From positions 7,797,001 to 7,861,000 of the forward strand of contig NZ_CP061800.1 of the NCBI RefSeq assembly GCF_017377395.1: DNA of 64,000 nt, read 5' to 3'. The notes beneath the pieces are model-generated. The model did not search any database, was not told the origin of the DNA, and saw only the letters and a list, made by a program, of their open reading frames with translations. This document shows, one piece after another, positions 9,789 to 19,229 of this stretch. The DNA comes from Desulfonema magnum (GTDB lineage Bacteria > Desulfobacterota > Desulfobacteria > Desulfobacterales > 4be13). Each line of letters starts with the position of its first letter. Within the stretch, counting starts at the first letter, position 1. The translations under genes were made by a program, and so were the position numbers.

Positions 9789-10763
9789 TTAATTTGCGTG
9801 GTGTGCGAAATCTGAATTTGTCTGCGATTCAGACTTGCTATGACCGGACTTCAGATGGCCGTGCGGGCCATAATGGTCCCAATCTCTGTCTTTCCCGATT
9901 TCTATGTTCAGGTCATTTTCACATGCGGCCCTCCATTTTTCATATATCTCTGGCAGCCCTTCTGCCAGTATTGTTTTCACATCTTCCTTTCTCAAGCCGG
10001 GAATATTTTTTTCTCTTGAAAAATAAACGAGTTTGCGGGATTTCCGAGGTACTTCGTGCATATGCGACATGCCACAAAAAATCGGCGGCTCTTTGGGAAA
10101 AACAATATTAGAATTTGGTGAGCCAAAAGGGGGCAGCTCTCTCCAGCCCTGAACCGCAAAATGGGAAAACGGAACTTCCAGCCGATTAAAAAGCTTTTTG
10201 ATAACTGTTTCAGCACCATGATCTCTTAACGTTTCATACACAAGGATCGTGGTTGGAATTCCTTGTCGGGCCGCCTGTTGTCTGATCATTTCCGTGGTTT
10301 TATAAGCCAGGATAAATTTTTCCAATGTTCTGAGGGTTGGCCACCAGGAATACCAGGAAGCCCAAGTTCTCAGGGGAGCGCGACCGATAATTAAAACCTG
10401 AAGCTTTTCCGGCGGAAGCCCTGCTTCCAAAAGTACGTTTAACGGGTTGAAACACGCTTCTTCCTCCCAGTAAGGCCCCAGAGTTTCTTTCAGATATATT
10501 ATCCCCCCTGGCTTTTGCGGTAATGACCAGCATTTGTCGTCTCCCTGCAATTGCCACCTGAGAACATTTTTAAGCTCCTGAAAATGCGACTCGACCCCCA
10601 CGGATCCGAAAACTCTCAACATAATGGTTGTCCCACTTCTGCAGGGTGATACAGAAAGAATCACTTGCGGAACCTTTTCCGGGGTCCCGATGTTCACTCT
10701 GTTTATGATTGCTTGCCGTGAGACGGATTGTTTTCGATATGTTTTTAAAGTATCCTCGTTCAT
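9789..10763 (-). CDS. Sulfotransferase-family protein, 324 aa
   Basis: The motif SVSPCRSGTTIMLRVFGS at about 37-54 matches the 5'-phosphosulfate-binding loop of PAPS-dependent sulfotransferases, which transfer sulfate to hydroxyl or amino groups of carbohydrates or small molecules. A later VLIIGRAPLRTWASW segment resembles the family's 3'-phosphate-binding region. The length fits. There is no signal peptide, so it is cytoplasmic. No sugar biosynthesis gene is adjacent, so the acceptor is unknown. Start chosen at the first ATG, since the sulfotransferase fold begins only about 30 residues later. Confidence 0.75.
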   Translation of the reverse strand: MNEDTLKTYRKQSVSRQAIINRVNIGTPEKVPQVILSVSPCRSGTTIMLRVFGSVGVESHFQELKNVLRWQLQGDDKCWSLPQKPGGIIYLKETLGPYWEEEACFNPLNVLLEAGLPPEKLQVLIIGRAPLRTWASWYSWWPTLRTLEKFILAYKTTEMIRQQAARQGIPTTILVYETLRDHGAETVIKKLFNRLEVPFSHFAVQGWRELPPFGSPNSNIVFPKEPPIFCGMSHMHEVPRKSRKLVYFSREKNIPGLRKEDVKTILAEGLPEIYEKWRAACENDLNIEIGKDRDWDHYGPHGHLKSGHSKSESQTNSDFAHHAN

Positions 10764-11601
10764 AGTGCCTCTTCTTTTCAGTGAAACATATTTATCTAGT
10801 CAGCAGATTGAAAAGCTATGAAAAAAGTTCAGCTTGGATTTGTTAATCCGAACTTAGCAAAAAGGGAAGCTTCTTTTCTCCACGCTTCTGATCGACTACA
10901 TTACAGGCTGTATCTGTAATTTTTTTTATTTATATAGCCTGCTATGAACCGCATCAATACAACATCTGATGCAATAATGTCAATATTTTTAATAAGGTTG
11001 CCATTTTTAATCCGCTGTTTCCGGTTTCAAATCAGCAAACGGGATTTCAACAGATTGTTTTTGTTAAATCAGACAAAATTCATATCCGTTGCAAAGCTGA
11101 ATCGGAATATGCTTATAAAAAATGTCATTGACTATATCTTTAACATTCGTTAGATAACATAGTATTTTTTTAGGAGTAAGCTGAAACTATTTTATATTAC
11201 GGAGAATTGCTGGCTTTAAACCAAATCAGATAACAGATTTGGTCTTTCCAAAAAGACGGGAGTTTTTGGTTGCCAGAGGGCGTTGGCAGCCTTTTTTCAA
11301 AATCAGATTTCCTGAAATTTTTAACACTGGAACATCAAGGCAAAAGTTCGTTCCCTCCTGTCTGCCTATATTATTTTGATTTTAAATGAAAATATCGCTG
11401 AACAAAGGGGAAACGAATTTCCGACTTGCTGTAATAGGAAAGGCAATCCGAAATCTGAAACAAATTCAGACGGTATTAATTTGTTTTTCGGATATTGGTA
11501 TCCCAGATTTCGGATAGGACCGGACAGGCTCCCTTTTGAGCCAAATTCGTTTGAAAACTGTAATTTACTTTAAGAAAGGAATTGAAAGGAGGCAATGGGC
11601 T
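10764..11601. other. Long intergenic region with palindromic repeats
   Basis: A divergent promoter region between the sulfotransferase and the channel fusion. It is AT-rich to about 11200, with a weak 69-codon plus frame at 10944-11153 that I do not trust. From about 11410 to 11560 an imperfect palindrome (AACGAATTTCCG near 11411 and CAAATTCGTTTG near 11550, with CCGAAATCT/AGATTTCGG inside) resembles the other dispersed elements. Confidence 0.5.
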
Positions 11602-14600
11602 ATGAAATCCGCTGACGGATTAAGGCAGAACATTTTTGTCATGAAATTTTTTAGAAATTTTCTTCTGACCACTGTAATTTTGTCCCTGATGATATGGACG
11701 GGTTGTGAATATTTTAAAGGAAAAAGTGAAGGCATACATATTGCAGTGGTGGTTCCCCAGAATACTGTGGCCGGAAAATCCCACATCCAGGGCGTTAAAC
11801 AGTATGTTGATGAGGTCAATAAAAAAGGAGGTATTAACGGAAAAAAAATCATAGTAGATGTTTTTGATGACCAAAATAGCAGAAAAGCCGCTAAGGAGAA
11901 GGCGACTGAAGTTGCGAAAAAGGAGCGTATAGTCGCTGTCATCGGACATAGTTCCAGTTCCAATTCCCTCAGTGCAGGAGGAGTTTATAAAAAATATGAA
12001 ATTCCCGCAGTCGCGCCGAGTTCCACCAGTGATAAGGTTACCCTGGATAATGACTGGTATTTCAGAACTGTGTTTAACAACAGTTTTCAGGGCCGGTTTC
12101 TGGCCTATTATGTAAAAAAAATTCTTGGGCGGAATTCAGTGTGCATTATCCGGGAGGATCCCGAACATAGTTCCGGCATTGCAGAGGTATTTGCAGATGT
12201 TGCGAAAGAACTGGGACTCGAAGTAAGATACACAAAAGAGTTCAAGGTGAAAGCCCCTGATCTGGACAAAAATTTGGAACAGATTGTCAACGAGCTGAAC
12301 AATGAGAAAAATGATAGCGCAATTTTTCTCGGAACACATGCTCCCGAGGGGATCAAACTTTTGAAACTGATAAAGGACGCAGGTATAAAAAATCCTGTGA
12401 TCGGACCCACTGCCTTTGGTTCACAGGCATTTCAAAGGGGCTTTGAAGCATTCCCAAAGGAAAAAGAAAAACCTGGTTATTATACGAATGGTCTTTACAT
12501 TGCAGTCCCTCTGATTTTTGACACTGCTAATGAACTGGCCCAGGATTTTAAAAACGCCTATCAGAAGAAATATAAAGAAAAGCCGGACTGGATGGCTGCT
12601 TATTCTTATGATACGGCCATGGTGATTGTCAACGCCATCGAAAAAAACGGGATTACAGGAGAACCAGGCACCATTCAGTCTGATCGGAAAAAAATCAGGG
12701 ATTATCTTGCAAATCTGACTGAAATTGATGATGCTCTGGAAGGGACAACCGGTCTCAATTATTTCGACAAAAATGGTGACTGTCCAAAGCCGCTTACCAT
12801 AGGGGTTTATAGGAATAAGAACATTATTTCCGCGCTGGCTCAGTTGCAGCCGGTACGTCATATGAGTTTAATTCCCGATCTTGAAGAATCGCTTCGTCAG
12901 GAAAATATATTGGTCTTTGATGACCAATATATGTATAAAACAAAGGTTGTTTATTCCGGCGTGGAAATCAACAGCGTCAGTGAGCTTGATGTTGAAAGCC
13001 TGTCCTGTCTGATTGATTTTCACATATGGTTTCGATATCAGGGGGATTTTGACGCCCAGAATGTAAAATTTCTCAATGCTATTGATCCTATTCAATTGAA
13101 AACGCCCGTTAGAAAAGCGGTCCCGGCTGTGGTAGCAAAAACTGTGGTCCCGGCTATACGTAAAGAAAGAGCCGCTGGCTCAGATATGGCAGCAGAAATA
13201 TCAGATGCAGATGCGGCAGCAGAAACATCAGATGCAGATGCGACAGCAGAAACATCAGATGCAGATGCGGCGGCAGAAACACCGGATGCAGATGCGGCGG
13301 CAGAAACACCGGATGCAGATGTGGTGACAGAAACAAAGACAGATACAGATGATAAGCATCAGGCCAAAAAGTGTACAACGGCAATGCTTGTTAAGGAAGA
13401 AAAAATGGGCGGACTGACCTCCCGTCTGTACCATGTCAAAGCACATTTCAGAACCGGCTTTACCGGGGGCCGACAGCAGGCCATTGAAGAATATCATGGA
13501 ATGGGCTTCAGATTCCGTCATGATGAGTTAAGCAGAAACAACCTGATTTATGTGACAGATATACTTGGCATGGGCCTGTCAGGCGGAACATCTTTTAAAG
13601 ACAAGATGAAAAAAGACAGTGTTCTCAGTCCTGAGTATGGCTGGGTCATAGATAACGCCCGATTTTTTCAAAACACCGCTGAAAAAAGTTCAATGGGAGA
13701 TCTGAGATATCTCGACATCCAAAATAAATTCGTGGAATGTTCCCAATTCAATTTTGATGTGATGCTGAAAAAAGACACGTTCAGCCTTCGAAGAAAAATT
13801 TCTGACAAAACTGCCAGCTATCTGGCAGTGATCAGTTTTATCTTGCTCATATTTCTTGTGATCGCATCTTTTAATAAATCTTTTAACCAGCGTTCCAAAT
13901 CCGTTTGGTTTCTTCAAGTTGTTTCCGCGTTTTTTCTGCTTCTGTCCGCTGAGGTTGTTTTATTGAAAATACTGGCAGATACAGAGGCACGCTATCTGAA
14001 ACTTGTCATTCTGATATTTGATGTGCTGTGGTGGCTGATACCTGCTTTCTTTCTGCATATGGCGTTACGGCCTTTTGTCTGGAAACCTATGGAAAAGCAA
14101 ACAGGTCGTCCTGTGCCCAATGTTCTGCGCCGTTTTCCTGCCTATATTATCTATTTTATTACAGGCTATGGAATCATCGCTTTTGTATTCAACCAGAACA
14201 TCACCAATTTAATGGCAACATCAGGAGCGGTTGCCATGGCTGTGGGTCTTCTTGTTAAGGACAATATTTCCAATTTCTTCGCCAGTATCTCGATCATCCA
14301 GGGATATGAAATCAGAATGGGCCAATGGGTGAAAATTGACGGTTTTGATGAAGGAAAAGTGGAAGAGATCACCAAGCTGGTCACCCGGATCAGAACAAGA
14401 GATAACGGATTGCTGAGTATTCCCAACAGTGTTGTACTGGGATCCACAATCCAGAATTACGGCGATCCGGATGATATTTACCGAATAGATTTCACCTTGG
14501 AAACGGTTCCGGAAGCTTCGCCTGATGAGGTAACAAAAGTGATTGAAACCGCTCTCCGTTCAACAGAGGGAATTTTGAAAAATCCCGAACCGTTTATTAT

Positions 14601-14808
14601 CTTTAAAGGGCAGGGAGATTCTTCTGCTATCTATACTGTTGTTTTTGCTGTAAAAGACTATACCAACAGAGCTGGTTATCTGACAGCAGCTTGGAAAAGC
14701 GTATGGCGTCATTTTGAAGATGCCAATATTGAACTTGCCACGCCGCATCGTTTCCACCATCTGATTGAGGAACCGCCGTCGGAGTTGGTTCAGAAAGATA
14801 TGGCTTAA
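11602..14808 (+). CDS. Periplasmic ligand-binding protein fused to an MscS-type channel, 1068 aa
   Basis: AGGAGG at 11587-11592 places the start at 11602. Residues about 18-35 form an export signal ending WTGC. Residues about 45-420 are a Leu/Ile/Val-binding-type periplasmic domain (IHIAVVVPQNTVAGKSHIQG; GHSSSSNSLSAGG; APSSTSDKVT). Residues 530-574 are five 9-residue AAETSDADA repeats. After another soluble region come about four membrane helices (about 737-863), then the MscS pore helix and beta domain (TSGAVAMAVGLLVKDNISNFF; IPNSVVLGS) to about 1050. MscS channels release solutes on membrane tension or, in some subfamilies, ligand binding. The inference is a channel gated or tuned by a periplasmic solute. 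No ABC permease is nearby. Confidence 0.88.
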   Translation: MKSADGLRQNIFVMKFFRNFLLTTVILSLMIWTGCEYFKGKSEGIHIAVVVPQNTVAGKSHIQGVKQYVDEVNKKGGINGKKIIVDVFDDQNSRKAAKEKATEVAKKERIVAVIGHSSSSNSLSAGGVYKKYEIPAVAPSSTSDKVTLDNDWYFRTVFNNSFQGRFLAYYVKKILGRNSVCIIREDPEHSSGIAEVFADVAKELGLEVRYTKEFKVKAPDLDKNLEQIVNELNNEKNDSAIFLGTHAPEGIKLLKLIKDAGIKNPVIGPTAFGSQAFQRGFEAFPKEKEKPGYYTNGLYIAVPLIFDTANELAQDFKNAYQKKYKEKPDWMAAYSYDTAMVIVNAIEKNGITGEPGTIQSDRKKIRDYLANLTEIDDALEGTTGLNYFDKNGDCPKPLTIGVYRNKNIISALAQLQPVRHMSLIPDLEESLRQENILVFDDQYMYKTKVVYSGVEINSVSELDVESLSCLIDFHIWFRYQGDFDAQNVKFLNAIDPIQLKTPVRKAVPAVVAKTVVPAIRKERAAGSDMAAEISDADAAAETSDADATAETSDADAAAETPDADAAAETPDADVVTETKTDTDDKHQAKKCTTAMLVKEEKMGGLTSRLYHVKAHFRTGFTGGRQQAIEEYHGMGFRFRHDELSRNNLIYVTDILGMGLSGGTSFKDKMKKDSVLSPEYGWVIDNARFFQNTAEKSSMGDLRYLDIQNKFVECSQFNFDVMLKKDTFSLRRKISDKTASYLAVISFILLIFLVIASFNKSFNQRSKSVWFLQVVSAFFLLLSAEVVLLKILADTEARYLKLVILIFDVLWWLIPAFFLHMALRPFVWKPMEKQTGRPVPNVLRRFPAYIIYFITGYGIIAFVFNQNITNLMATSGAVAMAVGLLVKDNISNFFASISIIQGYEIRMGQWVKIDGFDEGKVEEITKLVTRIRTRDNGLLSIPNSVVLGSTIQNYGDPDDIYRIDFTLETVPEASPDEVTKVIETALRSTEGILKNPEPFIIFKGQGDSSAIYTVVFAVKDYTNRAGYLTAAWKSVWRHFEDANIELATPHRFHHLIEEPPSELVQKDMA
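13189..13323 (+). repeat. Five in-frame 27-bp repeats in the channel gene
   Basis: Units begin GCAGCAGAAA and end GATGCAGATGCG and translate as acidic 9-residue AAETSDADA-like copies. They form a disordered linker between the ligand-binding part and the rest of the protein. The period is a multiple of three, so copy number can change without frameshift. Confidence 0.9.
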
Positions 14809-14932
14809 TTTACTGAACTTTTTTTAACCTCAACACTGCGCTCCCGTCGGGTTGACAAATCCGGCGGGAATGTCAAGATGATTCAGGAGGCATGGCATAC
14901 TTCAGGGAAAATGATTTGGAGAAATATTTGTC

Positions 14933-16456
14933 ATGGTAGCTCCGGCAATCAGAAAAAAAGACGAATTCCAGGCTTTCTATACGAATTGTGATTGCATTAC
15001 GTCATACATGGTCGGCCTTTTGCAATGCGACAACAGCACAACCGTTCTCGAACCCTGTGTCGGAGAGGGTGCGTTTATTGATGAAATTGTTCGTAACGGC
15101 TTGTTCCCCAATATTAAAGCATATGAACTGAGTGATGTCAGTATCGCGAAACTATATGAAAAATACAGAGAGATTCCGACGATACAAATAGAAAAAAAGG
15201 ATTTCTTACTCCTGCTTCCCTTGTTTGAAAAGAGATTTGACCGGGTAATTGCAAATCCTCCATATGGCGCATACCAGTCACCTGAGAAAAGAAAACTGCT
15301 CAGGAAAGATTTTCCAAATATATATGCAAAGGAAACTTATGGTCTTTTTTTGGCCCGGGCAATGGAGATGTTAAATCATGGTGGCCGACTTGTCTTTATT
15401 ATACCGGATACTTATTTAACCCTTCATATGCACGAGGGACTTCGGAAACTGCTTTTAAAAAATTACACAATCGAATCAATTACACTTTTCTCATCCAATT
15501 TTTTTCCTGGTGTTAATTTTGGTTATGCAGGGTTATCAATTATTTCAATAGTGAATAAGTCACCCGATAAAAATCACAAGTTCCCTGTATATAAAGGATT
15601 TAAGGAAGTATCTGAGCTGCCCCTGCTGCTTACCGATAAGAAGAAACAATATGAAATTTGCCAGCTTGCATACAGGCATATAAACAAAAACCCGTCTTTT
15701 GCGTTTTTTACCTCGTCAAAAAGCTGGGTTGCATCTGCAATTCATTCAGGAATTTCAAGAGTTGGTGATATATGTTCTGTGGTAACGGGGTTCTATTCCG
15801 GGAATGACGGCAAATATCTGAGACGTTCTGAATCGGTTACAAGGGGAGCCAAAAAATACGCCCTGATAAATGCTGATGAAATTTGCAATGAAGACCTGTC
15901 AAAAAATCTGCCTTTAAACGGGTTGGCAGAATCTCCGCATTGGGTTCCTATTGTCAAAGGCGGAAACAGGCGGTTTTATAAGCCTTCGGAATGGTTTATG
16001 GATTGGAGCAAAACTGCTGTTTATGATTACAGGGTTACGAACAAACAAAAAGCAAGATTTCAGAATTCTCAATTTTATTTTAACCAAGGCATCGCTGTTC
16101 CAATGGTTTCGTCATCGTCAATAACAGCTTCATTAATTGATGGCCGTCTGTTTGACCAGTCAATTGTCGGAATATTCCCCCATGAAAAAAATGTCTGGTT
16201 AATATATTACCTGCTTGGTTTTTTTAACAGCAAAGTGTGTAATGAATTGATAAGAACCATAAATGCAAGCACAAACAATTCTGCAAATTACATAAAAAAA
16301 ATCCCCTTGATTATTCCGAGCGTTGATATACAGGGGCAGGTTGTTACCGAAGTAAAACGGCTTGTGTCAATGGGAAAAAGAGCTGTTATTAATGAGAAGG
16401 AGCTACAAAAGCTGAATGTTTTTTTTGATGAAATATATGACGTAAAGAGCGCATAA
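14933..16456 (+). CDS. N6-adenine DNA methyltransferase, TaqI-like class, 507 aa
   Basis: Motif I is VLEPCVGEGAFIDEIV (about 40-56) and motif IV is the catalytic NPPYGAYQ (about 108-115), the order of gamma-class adenine methyltransferases. The C-terminal half (about 250-500) contains a target-recognition-like region as in M.TaqI and type IIG/Eco57I enzymes. It lacks a recognisable nuclease domain and no restriction gene adjoins it, so it may be an orphan methylase. The start ATG follows a GGAG at about 11 bases. Low GC relative to neighbours (AT-rich codons) hints at lateral acquisition, though this was judged by eye. Confidence 0.85.
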   Translation: MVAPAIRKKDEFQAFYTNCDCITSYMVGLLQCDNSTTVLEPCVGEGAFIDEIVRNGLFPNIKAYELSDVSIAKLYEKYREIPTIQIEKKDFLLLLPLFEKRFDRVIANPPYGAYQSPEKRKLLRKDFPNIYAKETYGLFLARAMEMLNHGGRLVFIIPDTYLTLHMHEGLRKLLLKNYTIESITLFSSNFFPGVNFGYAGLSIISIVNKSPDKNHKFPVYKGFKEVSELPLLLTDKKKQYEICQLAYRHINKNPSFAFFTSSKSWVASAIHSGISRVGDICSVVTGFYSGNDGKYLRRSESVTRGAKKYALINADEICNEDLSKNLPLNGLAESPHWVPIVKGGNRRFYKPSEWFMDWSKTAVYDYRVTNKQKARFQNSQFYFNQGIAVPMVSSSSITASLIDGRLFDQSIVGIFPHEKNVWLIYYLLGFFNSKVCNELIRTINASTNNSANYIKKIPLIIPSVDIQGQVVTEVKRLVSMGKRAVINEKELQKLNVFFDEIYDVKSA

Positions 16457-16515
16457 CAGGGCGATGCCCCGCGGTTTGTTCTAAAAGCGATTTGGCTTTC
16501 TATAGGGAGGAAAAT

Positions 16516-16789
16516 ATGAAAAAGTGCTTGTTGTCTTTGATAGTTGCAGTTCTTGGCATGATTACCATCGTAACAGGAACTTTATATGCTTCTGAAATTA
16601 TAGATAACGTAAAAATTCGAAGCCTGGTCATACATAAATGAAGATGACAGCGGAGCCAAAGGAAAAATGGCGGCACTTTTAATGGCATTTGCATTGGGAA
16701 AAACGGTTCAGTTGGTGACAGAGGGGGTTGATGATACCAATGCCGGTCATGTGTGCAGAATTATCGAAGTGACTGTTTTAGGCGAATAA
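16516..16789 (+). pseudogene. Small secreted protein, frameshifted
   Basis: A GGGAGG ribosome site precedes ATG at 16516. Frame 1 encodes a signal peptide (MKKCLLSLIVAVLGM..LYAS) and stops at about 16641. The rest of a plausible mature domain, WSYINEDDSGAKGKMAALLM to VIEVTVLGE-like end, continues in the next frame to TAA at 16787-16789. The two pieces fit one roughly 95-residue exported protein disrupted by a small indel around 16610-16635. The family is not recognised. It could be a sequencing error rather than a true mutation. Confidence 0.6.
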
Positions 16790-16816
16790 ATTTATCGCAC
16801 AGAAAAGATTGCAATC

Positions 16817-17171
16817 ATGCTTACAGCAGAAGAAATAAAAAGAGAGATAAACTCACTTCCGGAAAAAGAGTATGTCAGGCTGAGAAAATGGTTTTCAGAA
16901 AAAGACTGGGACAAATGGGATAAAAAGATTGAACAGGACTCAGAACACGGAAAGCCGGACTTTCTTATTACTCGATGATCAAATTTTTTTGACCCGATTC
17001 GAATAAAAAGTTTGTCATTCCTGCGAAAGCAGGAATCCGTTTTTGACCGATGCGCCAATTCCGGAAGCAGTGGATTCCTGCTTTCGCAGGAATGACAGAA
17101 AAAAATTTGAACATCGAGTTATTAAGGAAGCCCTTGAAGAGAAAAGAAGAGGAAAATTAAGGGAATTATAA
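16817..17171 (+). pseudogene. Toxin-antitoxin antitoxin gene split by a miniature element
   Basis: The first part (16817-16978) reads MLTAEEIKREINSLPEKEY to KPDFLI and then stops inside inserted DNA. The second part (17119-17171) reads KEALEEKRRGKLREL followed by TAA. Removing the 148-bp insert plus one copy of TTATTA restores a continuous 66-codon frame ending GKPDFLIKEALEEKRRGKLREL (in two pieces of the genome). This pattern (DWDKWDKKIEQDSEHGK..DFLI.EA..EK..GKL) is familiar from small antitoxins encoded directly upstream of RelE/ParE-type toxins. The ATG of the decayed toxin follows the stop without a gap. Confidence 0.8.
16965..17124. mobile_element. 148-bp miniature element (CTCGATG ends) inside the antitoxin gene, TSD TTATTA
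   Basis: The core runs 16971-17118 and has inverted termini CTCGATG..CATCGAG. The direct repeats TTATTA at 16965-16970 and 17119-17124 are perfect. The interior has the hairpin arms TCATTCCTGCGAAAGCAGGA and their inverse. A sister copy at 32255-32413 has the same termini and the 6-bp duplication TGATCA; a degenerate third copy lies at about 41100-41233. Non-coding, so mobilised in trans. Confidence 0.9.
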
Positions 17172-17359
17172 ATGCACAGAACAACAGACTAATTTTGGAA
17201 ATATTTTTAAAAACTTTCGATTCATATAAAGGAAGTGGCGGAAAAAAAATAAGGATTGCTCTGAATTACCGTGCATTGTCTTTTGAGGACGCTGAAGATT
17301 TTATATGGGTATGGATCGAAACTCATAAAGAATATAACGCCATATGCAACTTTTTTTAA
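17172..17359 (+). pseudogene. Decayed RelE/ParE-like toxin remnant
   Basis: It begins at the ATG abutting the antitoxin stop. Translation gives MHRTTD, stop, FWKYF, stop, KLSIHIKEVAEKK, then after a frameshift RIALNYRALSFEDAEDFIWVWIETHKEYNAI. The last block matches the usual C-terminal signature of RelE/ParE-type toxins (R-LNYRAL..DFIWVWIGTH-EY). The middle of the fold appears deleted, and two in-frame stops plus the frameshift rule out activity. Confidence 0.75.
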
Positions 17360-17374
17360 CCGGGAGAGAACACG

Positions 17375-17606
17375 GACATACAGCGAATGCCACAAAGACA
17401 CGAAGACATAAAAAAAAGCTTCGTGAAACTTCGCGCCTTTGTGCCTTCGTGGCATTATAAGTTGCACATCGCGTGAATATATGAAAATGATAAAATAAGG
17501 ACTGTTCACAGACCGTCAGCGATTCAGAATGCGAAAATTCAATTTTCGCACTCCGGATAGCTGAACACTCAGATATTCAAGCATTCAAACACTCACAATA
17601 TGCGCG
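17375..17606. repeat. Dispersed palindromes: CACGAAG element and GCACTCCGG hairpin
   Basis: About 17390-17470 is an imperfect palindrome built on CACAAAGACACGAAG and its inverse, also present at 39108-39195 and 53552-53632. At 17527-17560 a hairpin ATGCGAAAATT..AATTTTCGCA ends in CTCCGG, like half of the 1395-3640 core. No other gene is seen before the ABC protein start. Confidence 0.7.
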
Positions 17607-19226
17607 ATGGAATTTTTCAAAATCCTGGCAAAAGTGTCTTTGCAGAAGACATTATATATTCTGCTCATGACAGTAATCAGCGGAATCTCTGCCGGTGCTA
17701 TCGTACCGCTGGTAGTTAACGTGACTGAAGATATGGTATCAGGAAAGCATGATCTGTGCCACGCGTTTCTTCTTCCGCTGACCGTGTTTTTATTCATCTT
17801 CACCAAACGACTGTCCCAGCAACACACCGTCATCCTGACTGAGAAACTCCTGGAAAGGACACTTCTCAGACTTGCCAATACCATTCGCCATTACGAGTTG
17901 GCAGAAATTGAAACACAGAATCGGTCCGATATTTTTCTCACAGCAGCAGATGCCCAGACAGTTACCGACGCGGCTGCCAAAAATGCTGATGCATTTCAGC
18001 ACCTTGTTACAATAGTCGTGTGCTGGTTCTATGTGTTCTGGCTTACTTATCAGGGAGGAGCGATTCTTATACTGGCATTTTTGCTCATTATCGTTGTATA
18101 TGAATTATTTCAAAACCTGACAGATACCCTGGCCAGTGAAGAAGCAGATACAGAAACAAAGCTGTTTGATTCATTTAACCATATCTTAGACGGATTTAAA
18201 GAGATCAAGCTCAGTCAGCGGAAAAATGATGATCTGTATGACAACTATCTCACACCGCTCGTATTGAAGGCTAAGGATATCAGAGCCAGAACCATGTTTT
18301 ATTTCTCAGAATATGTTTTGTTCATATACATATGTCTGTTCGCTGTAATGAGCTTTGACATTTTTATATTATCATCATTTTATTCCCGGGATGTCATCAT
18401 CAAACTTCTCATCATCACCATTTATATCAGTCGGTCAGCCATGGTTATTCTCAGCGATACGCCCTATATTATAAACGGACGGGCTGCCATGAAACGACTG
18501 GAAAGGATTGCCGAGGCGGATCATAAAACCGCCCGGAAAGATGAAGGGTTCTGCCCCGCATCAGGAAATGCAATTCAGGCGTTCACAAAACTGACGCTGG
18601 AAGACATCCGGTTCGACTATGGGGGATCTGATGATACTCCCGGGTTTTCCGTGGGTCCTGTTAATCTCACCATAAGGGCAGGGGACATAGTGTTTATTAC
18701 CGGCGGAAACGGCAGTGGAAAATCCACCCTTATGAAAATTTTAACAGGTCTTTATTCTCCAACGTCCGGTGTATTCAAAATTGACGAAAAGCCGGTAAGC
18801 ATGGCTGACTGGCGTCACTTGTTTTCAGCAATTTTTACCGACTTTCATCTTTTTGACGCACTTTACGGCCTGGACGCGGTTGATGAGGAAAAGATTCATG
18901 AACTGCTCGAACAGATGGATTTGGCCCATAAGACCCGATGCGTGGGAGGCCGGTTTACCAACAGAGAGTTGTCCCTGGGACAAAGAAAACGGCTTGCACT
19001 TATTGTCGCACTGTCAGAAGACAAGCCTGTGTATATTTTTGATGAATGGGCCGCGGACCAGGATCCGCACTTCCGGCAATACTTCTATGAATCCCTGCTT
19101 CCCTCATTCAAAGCACAGGGAAAAACCGTCATTGCGGTGACTCATGATGACAGGTATTTTCACGCGGCAGATCAGATGATTAAAATGGATTATGGGAAAG
19201 TGAGAGACGTGAGAAGTGAGAAGTGA
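17607..19226 (+). CDS. Cyclic-peptide-export type ABC transporter (copy 1), 539 aa
   Basis: Residues about 1-310 hold six membrane helices; about 330-535 form the ATPase with Walker A GGNGSGKST, signature LSLGQRKR, and the distinctive Walker B region FDEWAADQDPHFRQYFYE. That last motif is typical of the SyrD/PvdE-like cyclic peptide and siderophore exporter family, half-size proteins acting as dimers. Only 3 bases separate it from the paralogue at 19230, so the two likely form a heterodimer. No peptide synthetase or maturation gene is visible. The C-terminus ends in residues encoded by a GTGAGAA micro-repeat (19200-19226). Confidence 0.88.
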   Translation: MEFFKILAKVSLQKTLYILLMTVISGISAGAIVPLVVNVTEDMVSGKHDLCHAFLLPLTVFLFIFTKRLSQQHTVILTEKLLERTLLRLANTIRHYELAEIETQNRSDIFLTAADAQTVTDAAAKNADAFQHLVTIVVCWFYVFWLTYQGGAILILAFLLIIVVYELFQNLTDTLASEEADTETKLFDSFNHILDGFKEIKLSQRKNDDLYDNYLTPLVLKAKDIRARTMFYFSEYVLFIYICLFAVMSFDIFILSSFYSRDVIIKLLIITIYISRSAMVILSDTPYIINGRAAMKRLERIAEADHKTARKDEGFCPASGNAIQAFTKLTLEDIRFDYGGSDDTPGFSVGPVNLTIRAGDIVFITGGNGSGKSTLMKILTGLYSPTSGVFKIDEKPVSMADWRHLFSAIFTDFHLFDALYGLDAVDEEKIHELLEQMDLAHKTRCVGGRFTNRELSLGQRKRLALIVALSEDKPVYIFDEWAADQDPHFRQYFYESLLPSFKAQGKTVIAVTHDDRYFHAADQMIKMDYGKVRDVRSEK

Positions 19227-19229
19227 GAA

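Noticed and set aside
10944..11153. A 69-codon plus-strand frame in the intergenic region before the channel fusion
   Set aside because: AT-rich, no clear ribosome site and no recognisable domain; cannot be told from chance.
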